A stretch of 64,000 nt of DNA from Sphingobium sp. CR2-8. GTDB lineage: Bacteria; Pseudomonadota; Alphaproteobacteria; Sphingomonadales; Sphingomonadaceae. Shown one piece after another: positions 8,402-15,130 of this stretch (position 1 is the stretch's first letter; the number at the start of each line of letters is the position of its first letter). A model generated the notes under the pieces. It had not been told where the DNA came from and ran no database searches. It saw only the letters and a program-made list of their open reading frames with translations. The stretch lies in assembly GCF_035818615.1 (NCBI RefSeq), contig NZ_JAYKZY010000002.1, positions 2,172,501 to 2,236,500 on the forward strand. The letters are read 5' to 3'. The position numbers and the translations under genes were made by a program.

Positions 8402-8806
8402 TCACCCCTCCCACACGACCCGCAACCGATAATCGATCACCGCCCGCCATCCCATGGGCGCGCGCCCATCCTCGCGCGCCACCCGCGACCGGATCAGCCG
8501 CGCAGTCACGATCCGCCACCCGTCCTGCATCGGGGCGCTCGCCAGCGCCGGATCGATCCGCGCGATCATCGCGCCCAGCCGCCCCGGCGTCTTGTCCGGG
8601 CTGCGCAATCCGATCGTCAGCCGCACCTCCCGCCCCGCGACATCCTTGCCGCCCCAGTCCGCGCCGATCGCCTCGCCGACATGGCCATAGGGCGCGCTCG
8701 CCCGCCCCGGCTCGCCGTCGAACAAGCCGTTGAGGCCCGCCATCAACACCGCATCCGCGCGCAGGGCCGCGATCACCGCCGCCCGCGCCGCCACTTCCGC
8801 GCTCAT
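8402..8806 (-). CDS. DUF3168 tail terminator (gp8-like)
   Basis: A 134-residue DUF3168 protein (MSAEVAARAAVIAALRADA; APYGHVGEAIGADWGGKDVA; GWRAVIDYRLRVVWE). The ATG at 8806 overlaps the stop of the 63-residue gene upstream (ATGA), which sets the start. In RcGTA the equivalent gp8 caps the tail at the head-tail junction. Downstream lies a repeat block and an opposite-strand gene, so the operon may be interrupted here. Confidence 0.83.
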   Translation of the reverse strand: MSAEVAARAAVIAALRADAVLMAGLNGLFDGEPGRASAPYGHVGEAIGADWGGKDVAGREVRLTIGLRSPDKTPGRLGAMIARIDPALASAPMQDGWRIVTARLIRSRVAREDGRAPMGWRAVIDYRLRVVWEG

Positions 8807-8994
8807 GGCCTGCCCCTCCCCGCTTCCCGCAGCGCCAGGTCGCGCCACCATCGTTCGCTCAGCCGCGGCGCGGACGCGCGCACGGCCTCGCCCTCGACGC
8901 CCGCCGTCACGCCCTCGTCCCCCAAAGCCGCCGCGATCCGTGCCCGCCGCAACGCCGCCCGCGCTTCCAGCAGCGCCATCAACTGCGCCTTCAT
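8803..8994 (-). CDS. Small protein at the gp7 (head closure) position
   Basis: A 63-residue protein starting MKAQLMALLEARAALRRARI: a charged N-terminal helix followed by a short basic domain (RLSERWWRDLALREAG). It overlaps its neighbours by four bases on each side, so it is very probably translated. It sits where RcGTA has gp7, the roughly 110-residue head-tail adaptor, but does not look like that family. It could be a reduced or unrelated replacement. Function unknown. Confidence 0.55.
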   Translation of the reverse strand: MKAQLMALLEARAALRRARIAAALGDEGVTAGVEGEAVRASAPRLSERWWRDLALREAGRGRP

Positions 8995-9035
8995 GCCAGC
9001 CGCATCCGACGGAAGGGCCGCCACAGCGCGCTCAC
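8991..9035 (-). CDS. Possible 14-codon coupling minigene
   Basis: A GTG at 9035 overlaps the connector stop (GTGA) and opens a 14-residue frame (MSALWRPFRRMRLA) whose TGA overlaps the ATG of the 63-residue gene (ATGA). It may exist only to hand ribosomes from one gene to the next, or may be chance in dense coding sequence. Very short, so low confidence. Confidence 0.25.
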   Translation of the reverse strand: MSALWRPFRRMRLA

Positions 9036-9526
9036 CACGGCGGGCGGCGCGGCGCTCTCGTCCCCCGCGCCAGGAAATGATCGGCGGCCAGCCGCACGAC
9101 CCCCTGCCGCAACGGCTCGGGCAGGCCCTCCAGCGCATCGGCCAGCCCCGCGCGATAGCGCACCTGCAACCGCCGATCGTCCCCCGCCCGGGTCGCCCGT
9201 ACCCAGCCGTCACCGCTCGCATCGATATCGATCGCATAGGCGCTCACCGGCAAGGCCTGCGCCACCCCCGCCGTATCGACCACGTCCACGCCCTCGATCG
9301 CGATCACCGGCCGTGCCGACAGCCTCTGCCAGCCGCCGCCGCCCGCCACCGTCTCCCGCACCCCGCGCCGCACCAGCCATTGCCCGGTAAAGCGCTCGCA
9401 CAGCGCCGCCGCGCTGCGCAGCAATCCAGCCAGCACCGCGTCATCGCCCCCCGTCTCGATCCGCAGATAGGCCTTCAATTCCTCCAGCGGCGCGGCCAGC
9501 CCGCCGCTCTCCAACTCTTCCACCAT
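9032..9526 (-). CDS. Head-tail connector (gp6-like)
   Basis: A connector of about 164 residues, of the phage gp6/phiE125 gp8 kind: LEELKAYLRIETGGDDAVLA and LLRSAAALCERFTGQWLV are the family's first two helices, and the C-terminal LRQGVVRLAADHFLARG the last. The start is uncertain: ATG at 9526 has GGGGAG about ten bases upstream; ATG 9550 and GTG 9586 are in frame, but 9586 lies inside the capsid gene's terminator-like hairpin. Role: dodecameric ring joining portal to tail. Confidence 0.8.
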   Translation of the reverse strand: MVEELESGGLAAPLEELKAYLRIETGGDDAVLAGLLRSAAALCERFTGQWLVRRGVRETVAGGGGWQRLSARPVIAIEGVDVVDTAGVAQALPVSAYAIDIDASGDGWVRATRAGDDRRLQVRYRAGLADALEGLPEPLRQGVVRLAADHFLARGTRAPRRPPW

Positions 9527-9555
9527 CTCGTCCGCGCTCCCCGCCCGCATCCATG

Positions 9556-9587
9556 CGAAAGGTGGCGGGGCGCCAAGCCCCGCCACC
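9556..9587 (-). terminator. Terminator-like hairpin after the capsid gene
   Basis: A perfect 11-bp stem (GGTGGCGGGGC at 9561-9571 with its complement at 9577-9587) and 5-base loop, followed on the minus strand by TTTC. It lies about 13 bases after the capsid stop, so it could reduce read-through into the connector and tail genes. Confidence 0.55.
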
Positions 9588-9599
9588 CGTCCGGTCCGA

Positions 9600-10727
9600 T
9601 CAGGACGCGGCGAATTTCATCAGCTTGATCGCCTCGCTGTTCGCCACCGCGCCGCCGATCCGCTTGACCGCATAGAAATGCACGAACGGCTTGTTGCTGA
9701 ACGGATCGCGCAGGATGCTCGTCTCCTGCCGCTCGGCGATGACATAGCCCGCCTGGAAATTGCCGAAGGCGATCGACAGGCTGTTCGCGGCGATATCGGG
9801 CATGTCCTCGGCCTCGACCACCGGATAGCCCAGCAGCGTCGCAGGCTGTCCACCGCTCAGCCCCGGCTGCCAGATGAACGCCCCGTCGCTCGTCTTCATC
9901 TTGCGCACCGCCGCCAGCGTGGCGCCGTTCATGACGAAGCTCGCTCCCTGGCGATAGGGCGCACGCAGGCTCTGGACCAGGTCGATCAACCGGTCCTGCG
10001 GGTGCGTCGCGGCAAAGCCGCCCGCCGCGCCCGACGCCACATATTGCAGCGACCCGAACGCCCGCGCCGCATCGCCCTCATTGGTCGTGGCATAGGTCAA
10101 AAAGCCCTTGGGCTTGTTGACGCCATTGCCGTTGACGAAGGCCGCGCCCTCCGCCGCCGCAAACTCATGCGCGATCTCGCCCGCCAGCCAGGCTTCGACA
10201 TCGAACTGCGCATCGTCCAGCATTGCCTGCGATGCGGCGGGATTGGCGAACAGTTCGCCCCCGGGCGGCGCGATTTCGTTGAAGGTCGGCGTCCCCGTCT
10301 CGGCCCGCGCGCCCGTCTCGCTCGCCCAGCCCGACACGATCCCGCCCGCCGTCACCAGCTTGCGATAGCCCGCCGTGCCCGTGCGCACCACATTGGCGAT
10401 GGCCCGGATCGGCGAAATGGCTTTCAGCGTCGACCCGATCAGCTGGTCGATCTCGCGCGGCACCGCATAGCCGCCCGCGCCACCGCTCGCGCCGGAAAAG
10501 CTCTTCAGCTCGACCCCCGCCTCATGCCCCTGCCGCAGATAGCGATCCACGAACGCCGCCCGCGCCGGATCGACCGCACCGCCCTTCACCCCGTCGAGCG
10601 CCGGCCGCTGCTGCGCCAGCAAAGCCCCCTTCAACGCCGCAATCTCGCCCTCCAATCCCTCGATCCGCTCCCCCTGCAACACCGCATCGAAACGCGCGTC
10701 CAGTGCGTCCGTCACCTGATCCGTCAT
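9600..10727 (-). CDS. HK97-type major capsid protein (gp5-like)
   Basis: A 375-residue major capsid protein. The first ~100 residues form the predicted coiled-coil delta domain (DALDARFDAVLQGERIEGLE), followed by the HK97 core (SGASGGAGGYAVPREIDQLI, RAETGTPTFNEIAPPGGELF, NGNGVNKPKGFLTY, LLGYPVVEAEDMPDIAANS). The ATG at 10727 has GGAGACAGG just upstream. Cleavage of the N-terminal domain by the neighbouring protease is expected. The gene lies between a hairpin with T-run (10741-10768) upstream and another hairpin (9561-9587) downstream. Confidence 0.93.
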   Translation of the reverse strand: MTDQVTDALDARFDAVLQGERIEGLEGEIAALKGALLAQQRPALDGVKGGAVDPARAAFVDRYLRQGHEAGVELKSFSGASGGAGGYAVPREIDQLIGSTLKAISPIRAIANVVRTGTAGYRKLVTAGGIVSGWASETGARAETGTPTFNEIAPPGGELFANPAASQAMLDDAQFDVEAWLAGEIAHEFAAAEGAAFVNGNGVNKPKGFLTYATTNEGDAARAFGSLQYVASGAAGGFAATHPQDRLIDLVQSLRAPYRQGASFVMNGATLAAVRKMKTSDGAFIWQPGLSGGQPATLLGYPVVEAEDMPDIAANSLSIAFGNFQAGYVIAERQETSILRDPFSNKPFVHFYAVKRIGGAVANSEAIKLMKFAAS

Positions 10728-10740
10728 ACCTGTCTCCACG

Positions 10741-10768
10741 AAAAAGGGCGGCCCCAACGGACCGCCCA
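10741..10768 (-). terminator. Hairpin plus T-run in the capsid gene leader
   Basis: On the minus strand GGGCGGTCC pairs across GTTG with GGGCCGCCC and is followed by TTTTT at 10745-10741. The T-run ends only a few bases before the ribosome site of the capsid gene (ATG 10727). This has the form of an intrinsic terminator or attenuator placed directly before the capsid start. Confidence 0.6.
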
Positions 10769-10774
10769 TATTGT

Positions 10775-10855
10775 CCTCTCCCCCCTTGGAGGAGCGGATA
10801 CGATGCCTCACCGGCCAAGCCGGTCAGGCGAAGTTGGAGAGAGGAACAGCGCCCT
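10775..10855. repeat. REP5-type inverted repeat
   Basis: GTCCTCTCCCCCCTTGGAGG, a GGCCAAGCCGGTCAGGCGAA middle hairpin, and a closing TTGGAGAGAGGAAC. Same plan as 13733-13806. It lies between the capsid gene and the opposite-strand dioxygenase gene. Confidence 0.6.
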
Positions 10856-10889
10856 TGCCGCCGCTCAACCCCTTGCCCATAAAGCCACT

Positions 10890-11558
10890 ATGTCCTTCAA
10901 CCTTGCTACCGACGGCGCCCAACATATTCCCGCCGCGCTCGACACCACGGCACTCGCAACGATCGAAGCCGCCCTCTCAATCCAGCCGACAGAACGTGCT
11001 GGTATACGCCTCTCCGCTCTTCCCACGCTTGAGGCTTTGCTCAAGCCCGTCGGCGCGATCGGATGCCATGCTGCCGCACATATGGGAGACGATGCCCGCC
11101 CGGTGCGCGCCATCCTGTTCGACAAAAGCGAAACGACCAACTGGGCGTTGGGCTGGCATCAGGACCGTACGATCGCCGTAGCTGCTCGGATCGACACACC
11201 TGGTTTTGGACCATGGACCGTCAAGTCCGGCATCCAGCATGTCGCCCCGCCGCAACCGTTGCTTGATCGGATGCTGACCCTGCGCATCCACCTCGATCCG
11301 GTCGACGCCGATAATGCCCCGCTACTGATCGCGCCTGGCTCCCATAGGCACGGTCGCGTCGCCGAACACGATATCGCTTCCCTCGTCACCCGATATGGAA
11401 CCCATGCCTGTCTCGCTACACGGGGTGATATCTGGCTCTACGCGACACCAATCCTCCATGCGTCTGAGGCTGCGTCCAACCCGCGTCATCGCCGCGTCCT
11501 GCAACTGGATTATAGTGCCGATCCGCTGCCAGCTGGCCTGGAATGGCTCAGCGTCTGA
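10890..11558 (+). CDS. Phytanoyl-CoA dioxygenase-like Fe(II)/2OG oxygenase
   Basis: A 222-residue non-haem iron, 2-oxoglutarate-dependent oxygenase. The metal triad is H90-x-D92 (LGWHQDRT) and H190 (TPILHAS), with R201/R202 (RHRRVLQLDY) as the likely 2-oxoglutarate-binding arginine; NAPLLIAPGSHRHG is the usual core strand. The substrate is unknown; relatives hydroxylate amino acids, lipids or small metabolites. It is transcribed against the particle genes, between protease and capsid, and its last 49 bases overlap the end of the protease gene tail to tail. The upstream gap carries a REP5 repeat. It is probably a cargo or host gene inserted into the cluster. Confidence 0.8.
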   Translation: MSFNLATDGAQHIPAALDTTALATIEAALSIQPTERAGIRLSALPTLEALLKPVGAIGCHAAAHMGDDARPVRAILFDKSETTNWALGWHQDRTIAVAARIDTPGFGPWTVKSGIQHVAPPQPLLDRMLTLRIHLDPVDADNAPLLIAPGSHRHGRVAEHDIASLVTRYGTHACLATRGDIWLYATPILHASEAASNPRHRRVLQLDYSADPLPAGLEWLSV

Positions 11559-11956
11559 TCCTCCACCCCGATCACCCGCGCCAGCGGCTGCATCGGATGC
11601 GTCACCAGGCTGACCTCCACCAGTTCCAGCCCCAGCAGTTCGCGCGGCCCAGCCCCCCGCGCAGCCTTCACCCGATAGCCGAACGACAGCCCATCCAGCG
11701 CCCCCGTCGCCAAAGCCGCCGCCGCCTCCCGCCCCGCAGCGGTCCGCCGAGACACCCGCCCGATCACCCGCAACCCGCGCTTGTCCTCGCGCGCCGTCTC
11801 GATCCGCCCGATCACGCTCCCCGGCCCGTGTTGCCACAATAGCGGCACACCTGCCGCATCGATCGGCCCGAACGCGCCCGCCCGCACCACGTCGCCGCCC
11901 CGATCCACCCGATCGAACACCGCCGCATAACCGGCAAACCGCACATCCCCCCTCAT
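11510..11956 (-). CDS. Prohead protease (gp4-like, HK97 family S78)
   Basis: A 148-residue prohead maturation protease. The N-terminus FAGYAAVFDRVDRGGDVVRA and LLWQHGPGSVIGRIE carry the conserved His of the S78 fold; GALDGLSFGYRV and LLGLELVEVSLVTHPMQP complete the family pattern. The last ~17 residues (after ARVIGVEDQTL) overlap the dioxygenase gene on the other strand and look unlike the family, so the original C-terminus may have been replaced on insertion. The start overlaps the DUF6127 stop. It should process the capsid protein. Confidence 0.88.
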   Translation of the reverse strand: MRGDVRFAGYAAVFDRVDRGGDVVRAGAFGPIDAAGVPLLWQHGPGSVIGRIETAREDKRGLRVIGRVSRRTAAGREAAAALATGALDGLSFGYRVKAARGAGPRELLGLELVEVSLVTHPMQPLARVIGVEDQTLSHSRPAGSGSAL

Positions 11957-12270
11957 GCCCTGACCAGCCCCAGCAACCCCACCTTCACCGCCACGCCCAG
12001 CAGCACCAGCGCCAGGACGATCCGCACCGCCCAGCCGATCACCGCCCCGCGCGCCGCCTTCTTCGCGTCGCGCCAGGCCGACAGCAATTCACGCAGCTCG
12101 CGCATGTCCTCCTCCGCCCGCCGGTCGGCCAGCCCCAACCGTTCCAGCGCCCGGCCCGCGCCCAGGTCGCTCGCTTCCTCGATCAGCGCGCGGATCACGA
12201 TCATGTCGCCACCGGGCAGTCCGCGCCCCTCGGCCTGCGCCACCAGCCGCGCCAGCATCTCTTCTTTCAT
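11953..12270 (-). CDS. DUF6127 small membrane protein (gp3.5 position)
   Basis: A 105-residue protein: a soluble helical N-terminus (MKEEMLARLVAQAEGRGLPG; IEEASDLGAGRALERLGL) and one C-terminal membrane helix (IGWAVRIVLALVLLGVAVKV). This fits DUF6127, commonly found between portal and protease genes in sphingomonad GTA-like clusters. The start at 12270 follows an AGGTGGGGCG stretch; the longer open frame to 12384 overlaps the divergent small gene. Its role in particle production or release is unknown. Confidence 0.75.
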   Translation of the reverse strand: MKEEMLARLVAQAEGRGLPGGDMIVIRALIEEASDLGAGRALERLGLADRRAEEDMRELRELLSAWRDAKKAARGAVIGWAVRIVLALVLLGVAVKVGLLGLVRA

Positions 12271-12315
12271 CGCCCCACCTTTCCTCGGGCGCACTGCGCG
12301 CCTATCTGTGCGCGC

Positions 12316-12486
12316 ATGAAGCGCACCCATCGCAAAATCCTGATCGTCCTCGTCCTGATCATCCTCGGCGCCATCGCCTGGCATTTCGCCCTGTTTCGCG
12401 CAGGCGACTGCCTGATCCAGGGCGGCCGCTGGAACTGGGACACCGGCTTCTGCCGCCTCGATTCCCTGGCCCAGCCGCCGATCTGA
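12316..12486 (+). CDS. Small single-pass membrane protein (56 aa)
   Basis: An ATG at 12316 opens a 56-residue frame: basic N-terminus (MKRTHRK), one hydrophobic helix (ILIVLVLIILGAIAWHFALF), then a short domain with two cysteines (DCLIQGGRWNWDTGFC). The composition (cytosolic basic residues, membrane helix, periplasmic cysteine pair) and third-position GC are those of a real gene. It is divergent from the DUF6127 gene with 45 bases between starts. Similar Cys-G-G-R-W...C proteins are common and uncharacterised in sphingomonads. Confidence 0.65.
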   Translation: MKRTHRKILIVLVLIILGAIAWHFALFRAGDCLIQGGRWNWDTGFCRLDSLAQPPI

Positions 12487-12521
12487 AATTTCTCGGAGCA
12501 GCGGAAAACCCGGCGCAACAC

Positions 12522-12540
12522 AAAAGCCGCCAAAGGCGGC
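12522..12540 (-). terminator. Probable terminator after the portal gene
   Basis: On the minus strand GCCGCC-TTT-GGCGGC is followed by TTTTGTGTT. It lies about 40 bases past the portal stop, so it could end the portal transcript before DUF6127 and protease. Confidence 0.6.
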
Positions 12541-12580
12541 CCCTCACCCTTTTCTCCGCGTCCCCGCGCCTCCGCGCGCC

Positions 12581-13702
12581 TCAAATCCCCAACAAGGCCT
12601 TCTTCTCCTCCGCCGAGAGGAAATCCGCCGCCGCAACCCGCTCCCAATAGGCCGCCCGCTCGTCCGACAGCGCAGGCACCGCGTCCAGGTCCGCCTCGAG
12701 GCTCAGCCCCGGCCACCAATCGTCCAGCCCCTGGGCCAGCGCACCCGCAATCTTCGCCACCAGCGGCAGGATCGTCTGTCGCCACAGCGCCTTGTTCGCC
12801 TCGCGATAATTGGCGTAGCTATTGTCGCCGGGCAGCCCCATCAGCATCGGCGGCACCCCGAACGCCAGCGCGATTTCCCGCGCCGCCGCGCTTTTCAGCC
12901 CCACAAAGTCCATCTCCGCCGGGGTCAGGCTCATCGCCCGCCAGCTCAAGCCCCCCTCCAGCAGCATCGGCCGCCCCGCATTGGCCGCGCCCGCAAAGGC
13001 CACTTCCATCTCGCGCTTCACCCGCTCGAACTGTTCCGGCGACAGCACCGATCCGTCGCCCGGATCATAGACCATCGCGCCCGACGGCCGCGCCGCATTG
13101 TCCAGCAGCGCCTTGTTCCACACGCTCGCCGCGTTGTGGATCGCCACCGCGCCCGCCGCCGCGCCGGTGCAGCCCAGCCCATAATGATCGTCCAGCGGGT
13201 GCATCGCCTTGATGTGCAGCACCCCCGTGCGCCCCGCGCCGTCCTGCGGCGACAGGCGGGTCACGCTCTCCCCCACGCGATAGAGATAGGCCGCAGGCCA
13301 TCCCCGCGCATCCGCCTCCACGCTGACCCGTTCGGGCCGCAGCGCATAAAGTTCGGCGGGCATCCCGTCCGCCCCGGCAATCACCTGAACATAGGCGTTG
13401 CCATGCAGCAGCAGATGGCAGGCCAGCGTCTCCACCAACCCCTGCCCGGCGGACGCCCGCCCGACCAGCGCCGATATGCGGCCCGCATCCTCCACGCCCC
13501 GCACCTTGATGGCGCAGGCCCCCGCCCCTTCGGACACCAGCCGCATCGCCCGCTGCGCCACCGCATTGCCCATCACGCCCGCGCGCAACTGCGCCTCGTA
13601 ACTGGCAGGCCACTCCCCCAGCGCCACCGCGCCCGTCCCCCACGCCCGCGCCAGCACCGGCCGTGCATCCGCCTGCGCCGCTTTTGTCCCGAACCATTTC
13701 AT
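12581..13702 (-). CDS. HK97-family portal protein (gp3-like)
   Basis: A 373-residue portal protein. Typical segments: AYVQVIAGADGMPAELYALR, HPLDDHYGLGCTGAAAGAVA, SVWNKALLDNAARPSGAM, LSLTPAEMDF-like SLTPAEMDFVGLKSAAAREI and ALAFGVPPMLMGLPGDNSYA. The start MKWFGTK at 13702 has GGGGGACA upstream. It forms the DNA entry pore at one capsid vertex. In RcGTA it directly follows the large terminase; here a glycine-zipper protein and a nitroreductase lie between. Confidence 0.92.
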   Translation of the reverse strand: MKWFGTKAAQADARPVLARAWGTGAVALGEWPASYEAQLRAGVMGNAVAQRAMRLVSEGAGACAIKVRGVEDAGRISALVGRASAGQGLVETLACHLLLHGNAYVQVIAGADGMPAELYALRPERVSVEADARGWPAAYLYRVGESVTRLSPQDGAGRTGVLHIKAMHPLDDHYGLGCTGAAAGAVAIHNAASVWNKALLDNAARPSGAMVYDPGDGSVLSPEQFERVKREMEVAFAGAANAGRPMLLEGGLSWRAMSLTPAEMDFVGLKSAAAREIALAFGVPPMLMGLPGDNSYANYREANKALWRQTILPLVAKIAGALAQGLDDWWPGLSLEADLDAVPALSDERAAYWERVAAADFLSAEEKKALLGI

Positions 13703-13732
13703 GCATTGTCCCCCACAACAAAAAACCCTCTC

Positions 13733-13806
13733 CCCACGGGGAGAGGGATAGCGAAGGTTGGCGGCGTAGGCCGCCTACCGAAGCTGGGAGAGGGAGTCGC
13801 TCCCCC
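13733..13806. repeat. REP5-type inverted repeat
   Basis: CTCTCCCCACGGGGAGAGGG palindrome, GCGAAGGTTGGCGGCGTAGG spacer hairpin, then GAAGCTGGGAGAGGG. It fills the space between the portal and glycine-zipper genes. Confidence 0.7.
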
Positions 13807-13816
13807 TCAAATCAAA

Positions 13817-14155
13817 TCACCGATTGCGCGCCAGCACCCGGTCGCACACGCTGTTCGTGCCTTCGCTCTTGCCGATCACCCGGCCCGCCAGCGCGCCCGC
13901 GCCCGCACCCAGCAAGGTTTCGCCCAGGCTGCCACCGGCCAGCACGCCGACGCCCGCGCCACCGGCCGCGCCGATCAGCGTGCCCTTGTCGCGGCCCTTC
14001 TTGCCCTGGAGCAGGCAGTAGCGCACATCGTCGCGATCGCGCGGCGCGGCGCGCGCCACCCGCGCGCGATCCTTGCTGTTCAGGCTCGCCGCCAGAACCG
14101 GAGACGCCATCACCGACAGGCCCACGACAGCCGCGCAGAATTTGGCCATCTTCAT
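13817..14155 (-). CDS. Glycine-zipper exported protein
   Basis: A 112-residue protein. MKMAKFCAAVVGLSVMASPV is a signal peptide with probable cleavage after VLAA. The mature part has a glycine-zipper segment (GTLIGAAGGAGVGVLAGGSL and GAGAGALAGRVIGKSEG), as in 17-kDa surface-antigen-like and 2TM glycine-zipper proteins, so insertion in or association with a membrane is likely. GGAG stands before the ATG. Two cysteines (VRYCLLQG, SVCDRV) flank the zipper. It interrupts the terminase-portal adjacency. Confidence 0.7.
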   Translation of the reverse strand: MKMAKFCAAVVGLSVMASPVLAASLNSKDRARVARAAPRDRDDVRYCLLQGKKGRDKGTLIGAAGGAGVGVLAGGSLGETLLGAGAGALAGRVIGKSEGTNSVCDRVLARNR

Positions 14156-14241
14156 CGTCACTACTCCATTAAAAAAACATGATGGCGCAGAAACGACCCG
14201 CCCCGTCCGCCGGTTCCCGACCGACGGGGCGATCCGCATCG

Positions 14242-14874
14242 TCAATCCACGTGCGACACGAACTGGTCCATCGGCCGCCGCACCTTCTTCAGGTCGGCCA
14301 GCCAGTCGCCTTCATCCGCGCGATAGCCCAGCGGCATGATCGCCACCGACCGCAGCCCGCGCGCGCGCAGGTCCAGAATCTCGTCCAGTGCATCCGGATC
14401 GAAGCCCTCCATCGGCGTCGCATCCACCTCTTCAAAGGCCGCCGCGGTCAGCGCGATGCCCAGGCCGATATAGGCCTGTCGCGCAGCATGTTCGAAATTG
14501 GTCTGCGCATCACGCTGCGGATAGCTGCCCAGCAATTGCTGGCGATAGGCCTCGAACCCTTCGTTGCGGAACCCGCGCTCGTCATTGACCAGGTCGAACA
14601 TATGGTTGATCCGATCGGCCGTATAATTGTCCCACGCGGCAAAGACGATCAGATAGGACGCATCCACGACCTGCGCCTGGTCCCAGGCGATCGCCCGGAT
14701 CTTTTCGCGCACGTCCTTGGCCGTCACTACGATCACCTCGAACTGCTGCAACCCGCTCGACGTCGGCGCCAGCCGCACCGCCTCCAGGATACGGTCCAGC
14801 ACATCCTGCGGGACCTTCTTGTCCGGGTTCATCTTCTTGGTGGCATAGCGCCAGTTCAAACGGTCGATCAGCAT
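14242..14874 (-). CDS. NfsB-type nitroreductase / NAD(P)H oxidoreductase
   Basis: A 210-residue FMN-dependent nitroreductase. LNWRYATKKMNPDKKVPQDV, EAVRLAPTSSGLQQFEVIVV (FMN-binding R and S residues) and LRSVAIMPLGYRADEGDWLA (C-terminal G-Y motif) define the NfsB/YdgI group. The ATG at 14874 fixes the length at the family norm. It is expected to be cytosolic and to reduce quinones or nitroaromatics with NAD(P)H. A perfect 10-bp inverted repeat (14894-14903 with 14990-14999) lies upstream. A host gene inside the GTA cluster. Confidence 0.87.
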   Translation of the reverse strand: MLIDRLNWRYATKKMNPDKKVPQDVLDRILEAVRLAPTSSGLQQFEVIVVTAKDVREKIRAIAWDQAQVVDASYLIVFAAWDNYTADRINHMFDLVNDERGFRNEGFEAYRQQLLGSYPQRDAQTNFEHAARQAYIGLGIALTAAAFEEVDATPMEGFDPDALDEILDLRARGLRSVAIMPLGYRADEGDWLADLKKVRRPMDQFVSHVD

Positions 14875-15065
14875 GGGCACGTCCTCGCAATTATGAAGCA
14901 CCGGCCAATGGGCCAGGCGCGTGACGCCCGCATGTAAAGCCCCGGACCGGAAATTAAAGATTCCATATCGAAACCGATGATTTCCAAGTCGGTGCTTCAC
15001 GCGAAGTCGCCAGCCTGGACGCGCGAAACATCACAACGTCTGCAGACACCTGGAATGCGCGCCTT

Positions 15066-15125
15066 CTACTCCCCTCCCTCATAGGGAGGGGCTGGGGGTG
15101 GGTAGGCGCGCGAAGCGCGCCCATC
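15066..15125. repeat. Palindromic repeat between nitroreductase and terminase genes
   Basis: CTCCCCTCCCTCATAGGGAG palindrome, a G-rich linker, then GGCGCGCGAAGCGCGCCCAT, a second palindrome. A related GCGCGCGAAGCGCG core occurs at 26641-26706 after metK. Confidence 0.65.
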
Positions 15126-15130
15126 CCCCC

